Shown: positions 33,462 through 44,854 of the stretch, in pieces
Layout: the number at the start of each line of letters is the position of its first letter
How positions within the stretch are numbered: position 1 is the stretch's first letter
Source of the DNA: Ampullaceana balthica
Taxonomy: Eukaryota > Mollusca > Gastropoda > Lymnaeidae
DNA: 64,000 nt
Assembly: GCA_944989445.1 (NCBI GenBank)
Contig: CALYLW010000069.1
Coordinates: forward strand, 682,001-746,000
Reading direction: 5' to 3'
Position numbers and translations under genes: made by a program
The notes under the pieces: model-generated
Database searches by the model: none
Seen by the model: the letters and a program-made list of their open reading frames with translations, nothing else
Told to the model about the DNA's origin: nothing

Positions 33462-34684
33462 TTTGTTTTTAAAGTGATCTAGTCTTGATTTTTCTTCTGT
33501 ATTCTTTCTTATAGGACTGCCATTAGGTGACACCCTATTTGGTTGTCCTTTATTGTGGTAACACTGCTTCGCCATATGTCCTGGCTTGTTACAATACCAG
33601 CAAATAGACTGTCTGTTGCCTTGGTTTGGCAGACTATGGTTTGTCATATCTTGTCTTTTTTCTTGACTTTTCATTTGTATTGCTGCAAAAATATCTTATC
33701 TCTTATCCATTTCCACATTCGGATGAGAGTCTTTGAATGTTCGTAATGCATTTGTTAGCTCTGCTTGAGTACGAACTTTTTTATCAGTTAAATATGTGAA
33801 TAGAGTTGGTGTTGCATTTTCTAAAAACTTGTCAATTAACACCATGTCTATTATGGCCTTTGGATTGCTCGTATCTATTGCTGTAAGTTCCAGCCATCTT
33901 GTTAATTTAACTTGTGCTTCATGCACTATGATCTGTGGATCTTTGTCCATCTTGATTCTCATTTCATGAAATTCTCTTCTATAATCATTTTCTGACTTTC
34001 CGAAATGACAGAGAAGTGCCTTTTTGACATTTTTATATATGCTTTTGTCTTCTTTGGCTATACTGTTGTAAGCTTCAAATGCTTCTCCAGTTAGTTGAGT
34101 CATCAATTGCGCTGGCCAATCTTCTTCATTATAGCCTTTCATAGCCATTATGGATTCGAAATAATCCAGATAAACATCCATTTTTTCTTTCTGGCTATCA
34201 TATTTTCTTACTTTGATAGTATCCCTTGGTGCTGACCTTCTATTTGTTTCAATACCAGGATTGAGGCCTCTACTCTCTAAATCAAGTTGTAGTTTTAACT
34301 TGTCAATTTTAAGTTGTTCAAGTTCTCTTTCAATAATGAGCCTTTGCCTCTCTTTTTCTTCAGCCTCTTTTTTATTTTCTTTTTCTTCTGCTTTTCTGTT
34401 TCTTCAGCAATTCTTTGATTTTCTTTTTCTTCAGCTTTTCTTAGCTTTTCTTCTTCTTTAGAAATTCTTGCTTTTTCTTCAGCAATTCTTTGATTTTCTT
34501 TTTCTTCAGCTTTTCTTAGCTTTTCTTCTTCTTTAGAAATTCTTGCTTTTTCTTCAGAAATTCTTTGATTTTCTTTTTCTTCAGCTATAGCTATTTGTAC
34601 TTTTTCTTCAATGAAATCTCTCATTTCTATTCCCTTTAGTCCGATCTCTTTAGCTATGGCAGTGAATTCTTTGTAGTAATCCAT

Positions 34685-35526
34685 GTTTTGTTGATTGAAT
34701 AATATGAGTTAAGCAACTTGATAAGGAATTTAGGTATATGTTGATAAAGTTATAAATCTTCCAAATGAAAAATCTTGAATTCAAAATGTTAAGTTCAAAT
34801 AAGTGACACGTCTAAACCATGCAATCTAGTTTTGACAAGGTGAGACAACAAAGAATCTTCACACGGGATCTTTAGTATACTTTATATATACGCTCCCTCA
34901 GATTGACAAAACATATTCAATGGTCTAATCGTTTTGAATAAAAGTCACTTGATTAAAATTTCAAATTTCGAGTAATTTTTAAACAATTTAGTTCACTCCA
35001 TTAATCCAAAATTGCAATTATCAAACTCTTCACAGAATGAATGGATAAAAATTCCGTTCCTTTAGTTATAATTCACACTGACACAGTTGTGAATAGTCCA
35101 TAGCTTCTCAAAATTCACTGTTATGATTACAAATATTTCCTGGAATCAACTAGCAGTGAGCTTGTTGACGTCACGACCTATATATGTTCACCGTGTGTCA
35201 CCATACAGTAAGCCTAGTAGCACACTTGTACTGCCGTCGACTGTTACGTAGAACCAACTAGGTGCCCTAGTTTTATACACCGCACGCTGTGAACACGTGC
35301 AGTTATGCCGCCATCTTGAAATATTCTTGTATTTTCATTGAACCACAAAAGTTTATTCACAGCTTCTTACGAACTTGAATATTCACAAAATACGATAGCT
35401 GCTAATATTTCTTCTTTTAATGAATACTTTCCTTTTTGAAATATCCAATACTTGTCATTTCCTCGAAACCTCCTTTATCAAATTTCTTGTACTGTGTTCA
35501 CTTAGAACTTATGCCCAATGGCAATC
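34685..35526 (-). other. 5' leader of the LTR element
   Basis: Non-coding region between the gag start and the primer binding site, 840 bp, AT-rich, with one TGACGTCA near 35166. No frame supported. Confidence 0.65.
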
Positions 35527-35544
35527 ACTTTTACTTCGACACCA
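35527..35544 (-). other. Primer binding site
   Basis: On the minus strand TGGTGTCGAAGTAAAAGT begins one base after the 5' LTR. TGG at this position matches a tRNA 3' CCA. The start TGGTGTCGAAGT resembles primer sites of other invertebrate gypsy elements; I do not assign the tRNA. Confidence 0.75.
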
Positions 35545-35545
35545 A

Positions 35546-35886
35546 TGTCACTGTGGTTATACTTATTTAATATTATGTAACTCTCTTGTAGGCGTTCTCA
35601 CAATACAGAATCTTGTTCACAATAATCCACTGAAGAACTTGTTTCAATAAAACAACTTTAATATTTATATTTTATACAAGAATTATTATTTGAGGTTATA
35701 CAACGTGGAATTCTCAAGCACACACATCACGTCCTTCCCTTACGGAAGTTATCTGACAACTGATCGCCCAACCCTTTCAGCCAATGGGAAGGCTTCTCCC
35801 TTCCCGCGCCTATTACTTCACGTGACCTCTCCGTCAGACGATCACGCATTATACACATGGTACACCCATGGCATTCACATGTGATT
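35546..35886 (-). repeat. 5' LTR of the LTR retrotransposon
   Basis: 341 bp matching 31781-32128. Inner end TGTCAC is intact; the outer end reads GTGATT instead of GTGACA. The shared body includes CACATCACGTCCTTCCCTTA and the GATCGCCCAACCCTTTCAGC stretch. The small plus-strand frames in both LTRs are identical shadows. Confidence 0.9.
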
Positions 35887-36055
35887 CTATCTATGGTTTG
35901 TGTTTAGTTCTGCAAACGATGGGAACCAACACACTATCAGCATTTAAAACTCTAATAAAAAATGCAAGACTTGACATAAACCATAGATAAGTGTAGGACG
36001 CAATAGTCTTCTGAATAAAAGATGCGTCTGTAAAAGATAAGATAAGATCTGTCAG
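35887..36055. mobile_element. LINE 3' ends in inverted arrangement
   Basis: 35887-35911 is the inverse LINE tail (CTATCTATGGTTTGTGTTTA). From 35912 a plus-strand LINE end begins (GATGGGAACCAACACACTAT, then TTGACATAAACCATAGATAAG, GACGCAATAGTCTTC and a GATAAGATAAG tail). Together with 31722-31780 this makes a foldback with arms of about 85 bp, into which the LTR element jumped. Confidence 0.8.
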
Positions 36056-36224
36056 CATATTAAATTTCGGAAACTTGCAAAAAGCAGCATTAAAAATCTA
36101 TTAAATGAAACTGATTATACTGAATTTGATGACTTGGAAACGAAAATCAATCCCTCTATTTTCATGAACAAGATGTTCCCCAAATTTTTGTCTAACTTCA
36201 TTATGTTATATTTTTTCCTCTTAT
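36056..36224. other. Unassigned DNA
   Basis: AT-rich, no assignment. Confidence 0.4.
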
Positions 36225-36425
36225 AAATGTGTCCTTAATGAAACTGTAGGTGGGATAATTGGTGGTAGTTTGATATTAGTTAAATACCGGTTAAAACTAT
36301 AAAATACAAAATACACAAACAAATTGTGTAATGAGAACAATAAATTTGATCTTTATTTTTAAACTAACACGATATTAAACGTTTCGGCTAAAACCTTCAT
36401 CAGTACAATAAACATAAAATACGTA
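36225..36425 (-). ncRNA. Hammerhead-like motif, possible Penelope-like element remnant
   Basis: The minus strand reads CTGATGAAGGTTTTAGCCGA followed by AAC (36381-36403). CTGATGA and GAAAC are the two conserved arms of the hammerhead ribozyme core, separated by GGTTTTAGCC, which can close a short stem II with one extra A. Penelope-like retroelements and retrozymes carry such motifs. No GIY-YIG or reverse transcriptase frame is nearby, and I could not find a convincing stem I or III, so ribozyme activity is doubtful. Confidence 0.4.
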
Positions 36426-38297
36426 CTTACATAAGTAATATTTAAATTCTTAAAACATGCTATGTCATAAAATATTTATGCAAAATAAAAAGAAAAGAAA
36501 AAAAAACAAAAAACAATGACACAGGATATAGGAAAAAGGAGGAAGTATCAAAAGTTACGGTTACAATTATGAATGTATATAATCTTTATATACCATCCTG
36601 AAATATTTTACCCGCAATATCCTTCTTAAATAATATGAAAAGAATAATGATGCACCATGAGCAACGAGTTTTCTTGTCGTTTCAAGGAATGGGATGAAAT
36701 ATTTTCGCAACTGAAATATTCGTTAAACTTTTAGACATTACATTAGTTACTATCTCTCTCTCTCTCTGACATTGTACGTAGGTACGTGGTTGTAGACGTC
36801 GCAAACTGCCAATACTGTAAGACTTCACGCATTTGACTGTTAAATCGAGCAATCTATGTCCAGTTAAGCTTTAAATGTTAACCTATCCTATTGGAAGATC
36901 TTATCCGCGGTACAACTCAGCAATTAACTCACGGACCACCATTCTGCGGCGCTCTGGATTCAAAGGCGGCACTTAGGCCTTATTACAAGACCATGCGAGG
37001 CAAGATAACTTCATCTCCGGCAAAACATCCGCTCTACAATGGAAACTACGGTGCTCGGCCCAGTGCATAGACATAAGTCACATTTGTTAATCATTCTAAC
37101 ATTCAAGTTTTCGGGGCCTGGTATTCCCCCCATCAAGGGGATTAAAGACATGAAGTTTTTTCCTTCTTCTCCTTCAGATTTCTATGAGGAGAACACTTGC
37201 ACCTTTTGTTAGGGTCGGCCTCAACAAGCTTTTCAAGCAACGTTTTCAACGTGAATGCTATTCCTACACTTTTGAACACTCGTGACTTTGGTCGACGCTC
37301 GCGAGCGAATCGGGACCTAGCAGTGTGGTAAAAATAAGCACTTAGTATTTATAAACTGTCAAAACCTGCCGTACAATTATCTCAGCACGCTGTCAAGGAT
37401 TAAATTTTTTGTGTGTTAAGTCCCAGATTAGAGAACGACCACCCCGTCGATCGTTAATGGGGGGAAGTAATGCAAACCCCCCCCCCACACTTTTTTCCCC
37501 TCTTCATACCTTGGTAGTGGTGACAACGATTGACGGGGGTGGGGGAGACTTATGTATCACAATCAACCTGTTACTAAATATTTCTGTCAGGCAAAGCGCA
37601 ATGGTGAACGGATTTTTAAATGTTTGCCTTCGATTTTTTCGTGTCGTATTTTTCAGTATGTTGTGTCTTCTATGACCTCACACGGGCGAAGAGTAGAATT
37701 GTTTCCGAAAATGTGGGCCAGATGGATGCAAATCTTTTTCATTCTGATCCAGGCAGGTGGTTGCAAGCAACTCACTGAAATGTTGTCAGTTGCCCAGCAA
37801 GAACACCATCACTGGCTGACAATTGCCAATTGAAGGATTTGACATTTGACATAGACAACACGGAACTGACATTTGGTGGTAACACCAAAGAAACGGACAA
37901 TTGATGTCCTCACGAAATGTTTTTTTTAAAAACTGATTAAAGTATATTACACTTGATGCCAACTTCGAGGAACTGACATTTGACATTGACTTCATGAAAG
38001 AAACTGCCATGTGTTCCATGTGACCTTAAGCTGCGTGGGTGTGTGGCCGTGCAGATATCTGACCGACGCGACGCAGCAGTTTAGAAATACCGCGCAGCAA
38101 ATTTTGTAAAATATTGAAGAAAAAATGGATGTTGTGCAGCTTTGCACACGAGTTTTTTTGTTTTTTTTTACCTTGCACACGGAAAAATGAACCTTAGTGG
38201 GAACATCGCATGTGTTATAAAGTAAATATGTTTCTTTCATTTTCTTATTTTGTTCCTCCAGCTCTTTACGATACATTTTGTCCTTTTTGGTTTTTTA
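36426..38297. other. Unassigned DNA
   Basis: (TC)n at 36753-36768 and a C run at 37477. 37780-38010 repeats the phrase GAACTGACATTTGAC loosely. Short frames show no family features. Confidence 0.4.
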
Positions 38298-38790
38298 AAA
38301 TCCTTTATATTAACTCGTGGTGTCTGCGGCCGACCGACCGACCGACCGACCTTGTCGCCAAAACCTTTGATCGATTTTCAACCCACTTGCTCGCAAGATA
38401 GCGAGCTGAAATTTTGCAGGCAGTTTCGTACCGATGATAAAAACAATGTATCAAAAGTTCAGATCGATCGCATGTACTGCAATTAAATTATTGATTTATT
38501 AGATTATTTTATTTATTCCTATGTATCATGCTATTTTTTGAGATAGAGCGTCGCGGTGCGTATTATATTGAACAACCTTTCTGTCGCGCAATAAGGTGCG
38601 TATTTTATTGACAGCTCTTTTTATAAACCTATTCCTGATCGGTGCGCATTATATTAAACATGTTTTACGACACAACTGCAATTTTGTATTTCTGGATGGT
38701 CTGGCGCTGCGTATTATAATGAACATTCTTTTAATTACTTCTCGTACATAAAGGATTTATAGTCAAAAACTTGGTTTTTTACGGGTTTTT
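38298..38790 (+). mobile_element. Helentron-like non-autonomous element, copy A
   Basis: Starts AATCCTTTATATTAACTCGT and ends with CATAAAGGATTTATAGTCAA plus AAACTTGG, so the first 10-12 bases recur inverted about 30 bp from the 3' end (subterminal inverted repeats, as in Helentron/HINE elements). The body has the conserved CAAAA.TTCAGATCGATCGCA word and four GGTGCGTATTATATTGAAC-type repeats. A CCGACCGACC tetranucleotide run follows the start. No coding capacity. The class is inferred from structure. Confidence 0.7.
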
Positions 38791-39437
38791 CTTATTTTTA
38801 ATCAGGAGATACGAGCATCATTTGGTTATTGATGTAATCAATAATAAACCAAGAGCAACACACGGCACATTCACAGAAAATGTTAGGATATTATGAAATC
38901 TTGTTGTTTCACAACAGTCATGTACGGAATATTGAGATGAGTTTAACTCAAATAACACAGATACCCCCGTACTCAAGCCACAATCAAGTTGCGTGTCTTA
39001 TAGTTGTGATGAACATATCTTCACTTTACACGCGATGTTCGAACGTTTTATTGACGACCTCTTCCCTGACATAACAAGTAAACCCTTCACCTGGCTGAAA
39101 GCTGTTACACAAATCGATGATCGACTCAAATCTCTGTGGTGCAAGGATTCCATCCAGTCATTGCCCCGGATGTACCTCATATGGCATGTAGACATTGACT
39201 AAACGTCCCCCCCCACACACACACGTTCCCACGCCCTTGTTGTTTGAGCCACAAGACACTTTAATGAAGGTGCTTGGAAAAAGATTTCCCACAGGCTACA
39301 GATTTGATCACAGGTGACCATACGTCTCGACTGCATGCTGACCGCTGGTCAGTGTCAACCTACTACTGACCAGACCACAAAAAGAACTGAGGGGGACATT
39401 TCTGGGTTTGTTGATTTGTCCTGGCGTGTGAATGTGC
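38791..39437. other. Unassigned DNA
   Basis: A 69-codon plus-strand frame at 38993-39202 (FERFIDDLFPDITSKPFTWL) has protein-like composition but no recognisable family or clear start. A C/CA run lies at 39208. Confidence 0.35.
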
Positions 39438-39508
39438 ACAACGGACTTGACCACACAGCCAACGGACTTGACCACACAGTCAACGGACTTGACCACACAG
39501 TCCGTTTA
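39438..39508. repeat. 21-bp repeat, three to four copies
   Basis: AACGGACTTGACCACACAG followed by CC or TC, in tandem. Confidence 0.85.
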
Positions 39509-39584
39509 AACTGATATAAATTTGTTGTGTGTTAGAAAAATATTCTCTTTATGAAATAATTAATCTGTAATAATCTCAAACAAT

Positions 39585-39828
39585 TGTTCCCAATGTCATC
39601 TCACACTTTTGTTTCCATGCCATCTCACACACTTGTTCCCGTGACGTCCCACACACTTGTTCCCGTGACATCTCACACACTTGTTCCCGTGACATCTCAC
39701 ACACTTGTTCCAGTGACATCTCACACAGCTGTTCCCATGTCATCTCACACCTTTGTTTCCATGCCATCTCACACACTTGTTCCCGTGACATCTCAAACAA
39801 GTGTTCCCATGTCATCTCAGCCAGCGAT
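39585..39828. repeat. 24-bp minisatellite, about 10 copies
   Basis: CTTGTTCCCGTGACATCTCA plus CACA, with variants CCATGTC and CCATGCC. 24 bp keeps frames open on both strands (SHTLVPVT and MSREQVCE); artefactual. Confidence 0.92.
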
Positions 39829-40392
39829 CAACAACCTCGAATAGTTCCAGTTATAATTAGGTTTGACGAATATTCTAACGGACGTCAAAGGCTGACAATA
39901 ACATCGTTGTTTACATTCTCAGAGGCCATAACATCGTTTATGGGTGTGTTAATTGTTGAGATACACTTCGATGTATTGACGAATGTCTGTTGTATCGAAT
40001 CACGCGACGAGCTGTTATGCTGCTGTTGTCGACACCACTCCCTGCCCCACCCCACCACGCCCTACTCCCGAGAGTGCGTAATTCCCAGGAAATTGCAATA
40101 TCATGTTGATTTAATGTGGCGCGACCGATATGAAGGTCACAACGTTACCAAGGTACTTAATGGTAAAAGTTGTTCACTTTTAGAAGTACCTCTGGGGGCG
40201 TGTAAACTTGAGGAAATAATTGATATGAATTAACAGAGGAGTTTGGGGACCATGCGAACGGCTCCATTTCAAACTTTAGTAGCTCAATGACTTCGTACTG
40301 ATCGAAGCGTATACCGTTGTCTGGGCAAGTGACCCTAACGAGTCATGCAATCATCATGTTTAGTTGGTTCCAGCGCCACAGAGCTCCTTCCT
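39829..40392. other. Unassigned DNA
   Basis: A 108-codon plus-strand frame at 39907-40233 has no recognised domain. Nothing else. Confidence 0.35.
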
Positions 40393-40475
40393 CCCTTGTC
40401 TTTCTTTTTATCTTTCTTTCTTTTTATCTTTCCTTCTTTTTATCTTTCCTTCTTTCTTTCTTTTTTGCTCCCTAA
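40393..40475. repeat. CTTT-rich microsatellite
   Basis: Degenerate (CTTT)n with TTTATC interruptions just before Helentron-like copy B. Confidence 0.85.
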
Positions 40476-40486
40476 TATATTCTTTT

Positions 40487-40972
40487 TTTAAATCCTTTAT
40501 ATTAACTCGTGGTATCTGCACCCTTGATTGCTTGCTTGTCGCCAAAACTTTTGATCAATTTTTAACCCACTTGCTCGTAAGCTAGCGACCTGAAATTTTG
40601 CAGGCAGTTTGGTGTCGATAATAAAAACTATGTATCAAAATTTCAGATCGATCACATGTACTGTAATTGAATTATTGATTTTTCTGAGTATTTTATTTAT
40701 TCCTATGTATCATGTTATTTTTTGAGATTGAGTGTAAGGGTGCGCATTATATTGAACAACCTTTCTGTCGCGCAATAAGGTGCGTACTTTATTGACAACA
40801 CTTTTATAAACATATTCCTGATCGGTGCGCATTGTATTAAACATGTTTACGACACAACTACAATTTTGTATTTTTGGATGGTCTTGCGCTGCGTGTTATA
40901 ATGAACATTCTTTTAGTTACTTCTCGTACATAAAGGATTTATAGTCAAAAACTTGTTTTTTTACGTTTTTTT
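40487..40972 (+). mobile_element. Helentron-like element, copy B
   Basis: Same start (AATCCTTTATATTAACTCGT) and end (CATAAAGGATTTATAGTCAA) as copy A. Internal CAGATCGATCACATGTACTG and CTTTCTGTCGCGCAATAAGG are shared with copy C, which follows directly. CTTT microsatellite lies immediately upstream. Confidence 0.75.
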
Positions 40973-40974
40973 TA

Positions 40975-41470
40975 ATAAATCCTTTATATTAACTCGTGGT
41001 GTCTGGTTGCTTGATTGCTTGTCGGTCGCCAAAACTTTTAATCGATTTTAACCCACTTTCTCGTAAGCTAGCGAGCTAAAATTTAGCAGGCAGTTTGGTG
41101 GCGATGCTAAAAACTATGTATCAAAATTTCAGATCGATCACATGTACTGTAATTAAATTATTGAATTTTTAGATTATATTATTTATTCCTATGTATCATG
41201 TTATTTTTTGAGATAGAGTGTAAGGGTGCGCATTATATTGAACAACCTTTCTGTCGCGCAATAAGGTGCGTACTTTATTGATTACACTTTTTATAAACAT
41301 ATTCCTGATCGGTGCGCATTATGCTAAACATGTTTTACGACACAACTGCAATTTTGTATTTTTGGATGGTCTTGCGCTGCGTATTATAATGAACATTCTT
41401 TTAGTTACGTCTAGTACATAAAGGATTTATAGTGAAAAGCTTGGTTTTTTACGTTTTTTTTAATTACACA
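40975..41470 (+). mobile_element. Helentron-like element, copy C, in tandem with B
   Basis: Begins within a few bases of the end of copy B in the same orientation, about 490 bp apart, and ends with CATAAAGGATTTATAGTGAA. Helentron-type elements are known to form tandem arrays. About 40 bp after its end the CTTT microsatellite begins. Confidence 0.75.
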
Positions 41471-41511
41471 TATTTCCTTCTTTTGTACTCATTCTTGTAT
41501 TCTTGCTTGCA

Positions 41512-41512
41512 T

Positions 41513-41608
<96 letters not shown>

Positions 41609-41609
41609 T

Positions 41610-41661
<52 letters not shown>

Positions 41662-41882
41662 TCCTTCCATCTTTCTTTCTTTCTTTCTTTCCTTCCATCT
41701 TTCTTTCTTTCTTTCTTTCCTTCTTTCCTTCTTTCCTTCTTTCTTTCTTTCTTTTCTTTCTTTCTTTCTTTCTTTCTATCTTTCTTACTTTCTTTCCTTC
41801 TTTCTTTCCTACTTTCTTTCTTTCTTTCTTTCTTTCTTTCCTTCTTTCTTTCCTACTTTCTTTCTTTCTTTCTTTCTTTCCT

Positions 41883-41917
<35 letters not shown>

Positions 41918-41951
41918 ATCTTTCTTACTTTCTTTCCTTCTTTCTTTTCTA

Positions 41952-41982
<31 letters not shown>

Positions 41983-42022
41983 TCCTTCTTTCTTTCCTAC
42001 TTTCTTTCTTTCTTTCTTTCCT

Positions 42023-42066
<44 letters not shown>

Positions 42067-42201
42067 TTTTTCTGTCTTTCTTTCTGTCTTTCTTTCTTTC
42101 TTTCTTTCTTTGTTTGTTTGTTTGTTTCTTTCTTTCTTTCGTTCTTTCTTTCTTTCTTTCTTTCTTTCTTTCCTTCCATCTTTCTTTCTTTCTTTCCTTC
42201 C

Positions 42202-42257
<56 letters not shown>

Positions 42258-42450
42258 ATCTTTCTTACTTTCTTTCCTTCTTTCTTTCCTACTTTCTTTC
42301 TTTCTTTCCTTCTTTCTTTACTACTTTCTTTCTTTCTTTCCTTCCTTCTTTCTTTCTTTCCTTCTTTCTTTCTTTCTTTCTTTTTTTCTTTCTTTCTTTC
42401 TTTCTTTACTACTTTCTTTCTTTCTTTCTTTCCTTCTTTCTTTCTTTCCT

Positions 42451-42482
<32 letters not shown>

Positions 42483-42493
42483 TCATTCTGTCT
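41512..42493. repeat. Long (CTTT)n microsatellite, about 980 bp
   Basis: Nearly pure CTTT with frequent CCTT, CTAC and CATC interruptions in recurring blocks (for example CTATCTTTCTTACTTTCTTT at 41777, 41917 and 42257), which implies duplication of larger segments. Long Phe/Leu/Ser and Lys/Glu/Arg frames on both strands are artefacts. Confidence 0.97.
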
Positions 42494-44427
42494 TTTTGTG
42501 TCCATGCCCTTTTAACTTCGTGTCGTTTTTCTTTTGTCGATTTTTCATGGTCGTTTCGTTTTTTTTCATGGAACCATCCTTGCCATTCAAGGCCCCAGTT
42601 AAGCTATTATAAATGAAACTCCGATTCACTAAAAAAAGGTCTCACAAATTCACCTCGATTCATAGAAAACTTTTAAAGGTTCACCAAACACCACTGTATT
42701 TTTCCAAGAAAAACAGAGAACGTGAGGTCCATACTTTCCTACATATTAATTGTACCTTACAGACTTGACTCTATCGCCGCCGTCCTACTGGGTCAAACAC
42801 CTCGAGAAATTCAATTCCTGGTATGAACACGAGCTGACGGTGACAATTATCCAAACGGCCGATAACCCCGACACAACAAAGTATCAATTATCTCCCTTGT
42901 TAGTCTCCACAGATGTATCATCCACCAATAACTGGCTGGAATATCTCTAAAAAAACACCAAGAACCCTGAAAATATCTGTACCAGACGATGATAGGACCA
43001 GGATTGGGCTACTAGGAAGTGGAGGAAAAAAATGTTATTAATTGACTGAAATCGTAAAGCGAGAAGCATTGATATCGCAGTCACATCTCGTGAGCAATTA
43101 AAATCGATACTTGTGTCCATTGTTCTGTAGAACATTTGACGTTCCGTGAACCTTTAATTAGTTTAATTTTGGTGGGACTTAACAATGTCAAGTTTTCACT
43201 AAGAAGGAAACTATGTGTTTTACTGACATTAAGGAAATAATAATTCATTTTTCAGTGCTTAAAAAGTTAATTAAATGAAATGAACATAAACTATTTTTTT
43301 TAAGATCGTGAGTTTCATTTCGCAAAAATTTCACTCACTTACCATTCACTCACCCAAACAAAAAAAAACAACAAAAAAACAACAACAACAACAAAAAAAC
43401 AACATCAAACAAACAAACAAATATAAAAAATCAAATGTTAAACATAATCAAGCAAACATTTATTTTACAAACATCACCTCTACCAAGAAAATGTGGACCC
43501 ATTGGTACGCCTGTATAAAATTATGTTGTATCATTAGGCTGAGTGGGAAATGACGTTTTAATAAGGTTGACATCAACCATAACAAAATACTTCGATACTT
43601 AACAGATAAAACATGTCAGCGGTAGAAAATCAGAACGGTGGTATTTGATTATCACAGTAATAACATAACACTGTCAGAACGTGAAGCTGTCAATTTTGGT
43701 AACGATTTTAAAATAAAATCGAACCTCAAATTTCTAAAAAAGGTTCAAGTGTTTAAACGTGTTGAAATATTCAGGGGCAAAAAGGGAGATAAATCGTGTG
43801 GTTGGGGAAGAGGGGTGGGGGTTCGGTGGGAGTTGAAAGTTGCTTTGTGACGTAACACTTTTAGTGTAGTGTATCAGGAGTCGGAGGCGATTCTGAATAA
43901 TTACTTTCCATCGACTCCACAAAACAATGCTTCATTTGAGGCGTACACAAAAATACTGGAAAGAAATAATTGTTGCAGAGACGCACGCGAACGCGACGGA
44001 CGAAGTATCACAATACGGCATCACCGACCGCCTAACCTGCAATTAACTTGGGGGGAAAGTACCAACAGGCTTGTCCACAGACACTACCGGCATTGTGTCG
44101 GTCGTTGTAGAGCAGTGGGGAGAGGAGTTGGAAGCGGCTTTCATCTCGAGGGACCACGGGGGTTGGGCCAGGGGTTCTCGCCTTGTTGGCGTACGTCGTT
44201 GTGACAGACGGGCACACGCCGATGCGACAACGTTAGTTTATTCAGCAGTGGGGCCCCGATCAATCGCCACGCGGAGGTCACAGTGGCAGGGTGCACTCCC
44301 GGAGCTTGGCCTTAGGTACGAACGAAAGTCATTGTGAATGAGGCACTTGTTTAACAAAGGATGCGGTGTTGGTCAAAGATTTACGGAATTGAGTTTTAAT
44401 AAAATGGCTTTAAATACATTTAACTAA
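42494..44427. other. Unassigned DNA
   Basis: Contains a CAA/CAAACA-rich stretch at 43361-43425. Frames at 42750-42950 and 43869-44337 show no family features. 43980-44340 is GC-richer. Confidence 0.4.
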
Positions 44428-44688
44428 GGGGCCGTCCATAAAGTACGTCACACTATTTTTGACCATTGTAACTCCCCCCTGTCACAAACTGTCACACTTC
44501 TCGGACTAAAGTATGTCACACTTTCTAACAAAAAGTTAGTTTTTTATTAACACAATAATCACAATTTAATATAAAGCAGCGTGACGTCACACACGACCGG
44601 ACAACCCCCTCCCCCCTGTCAAAAACTGTCACACTTTATTACACCCCCTCCCCCCCTCTGGAGCGTGACGTACTTTATGGACGGCCCC
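44428..44688. mobile_element. Harbinger-like MITE, copy 2 (intact ends)
   Basis: 261 bp with terminal inverted repeats GGGGCCGTCCATAAAGTACG and CGTACTTTATGGACGGCCCC, flanked by TAA on both sides (44425-44427, 44689-44691). The 3-bp TAA/TTA duplication and G-rich start are PIF/Harbinger hallmarks. Repeated CTGTCACA words and one TGACGTCA site at 44583. Best-preserved copy of the family. Confidence 0.88.
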
Positions 44689-44854
44689 TAAACTGAATTA
44701 CATTTAAGAATTATAGCAACGTTAAATTCCCACATTCAACGAATAAGCATTTTGTCTATTTGCGATGTCTAAATCTAAATGTCGGTGTCAGTTATTTGTC
44801 GATTATTTCATAGAAACTTTTTACGGGGATAAATCAGAAGAAAACAGCAACGTC

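Larger units (their letters stand above)
32841..34684 (-). pseudogene. gag: gag of LTR retrotransposon: coiled coil, SCAN-like capsid, zinc knuckle, repeats, KH-like domain
   Basis: Starts at the ATG 34684 (MDYYKEFTAIAKEIGLKGIE), a segment seen at the start of SCAN-type Gags. Next come two and a half 25-residue Glu/Lys/Arg-rich coiled-coil repeats. A frameshift near 34390-34410 precedes a SCAN-like capsid (WPAQLMTQLTGEAFEAYNSI; FGKSENDYRREFHEMRI). A lone in-frame TAA at 33696-33698 splits this from the rest. Then a CCHC zinc knuckle (CWYCNKPGHMAKQC, 33561-33602), four tandem 20-residue repeats rich in Arg, Asp, Tyr and Asn (33222-33461), and a KH-like domain (32886-33071), stop at 32841. Gag would package element RNA; this copy is broken by one shift and one stop. 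The KH-like tail is not usual for Gag. Confidence 0.9.

Noticed and set aside
38993..39202. 69-codon plus-strand frame with protein-like composition
   Set aside because: No recognised domain, no ATG at its start, no splice context; noted only as unassigned DNA.
41432..42616. Long Phe/Leu/Ser and Lys/Glu/Arg frames on both strands
   Set aside because: Translation of the CTTT microsatellite.
42750..42950. 66-codon frame resembling an exon
   Set aside because: No homology recognised and no convincing acceptor and donor pair.
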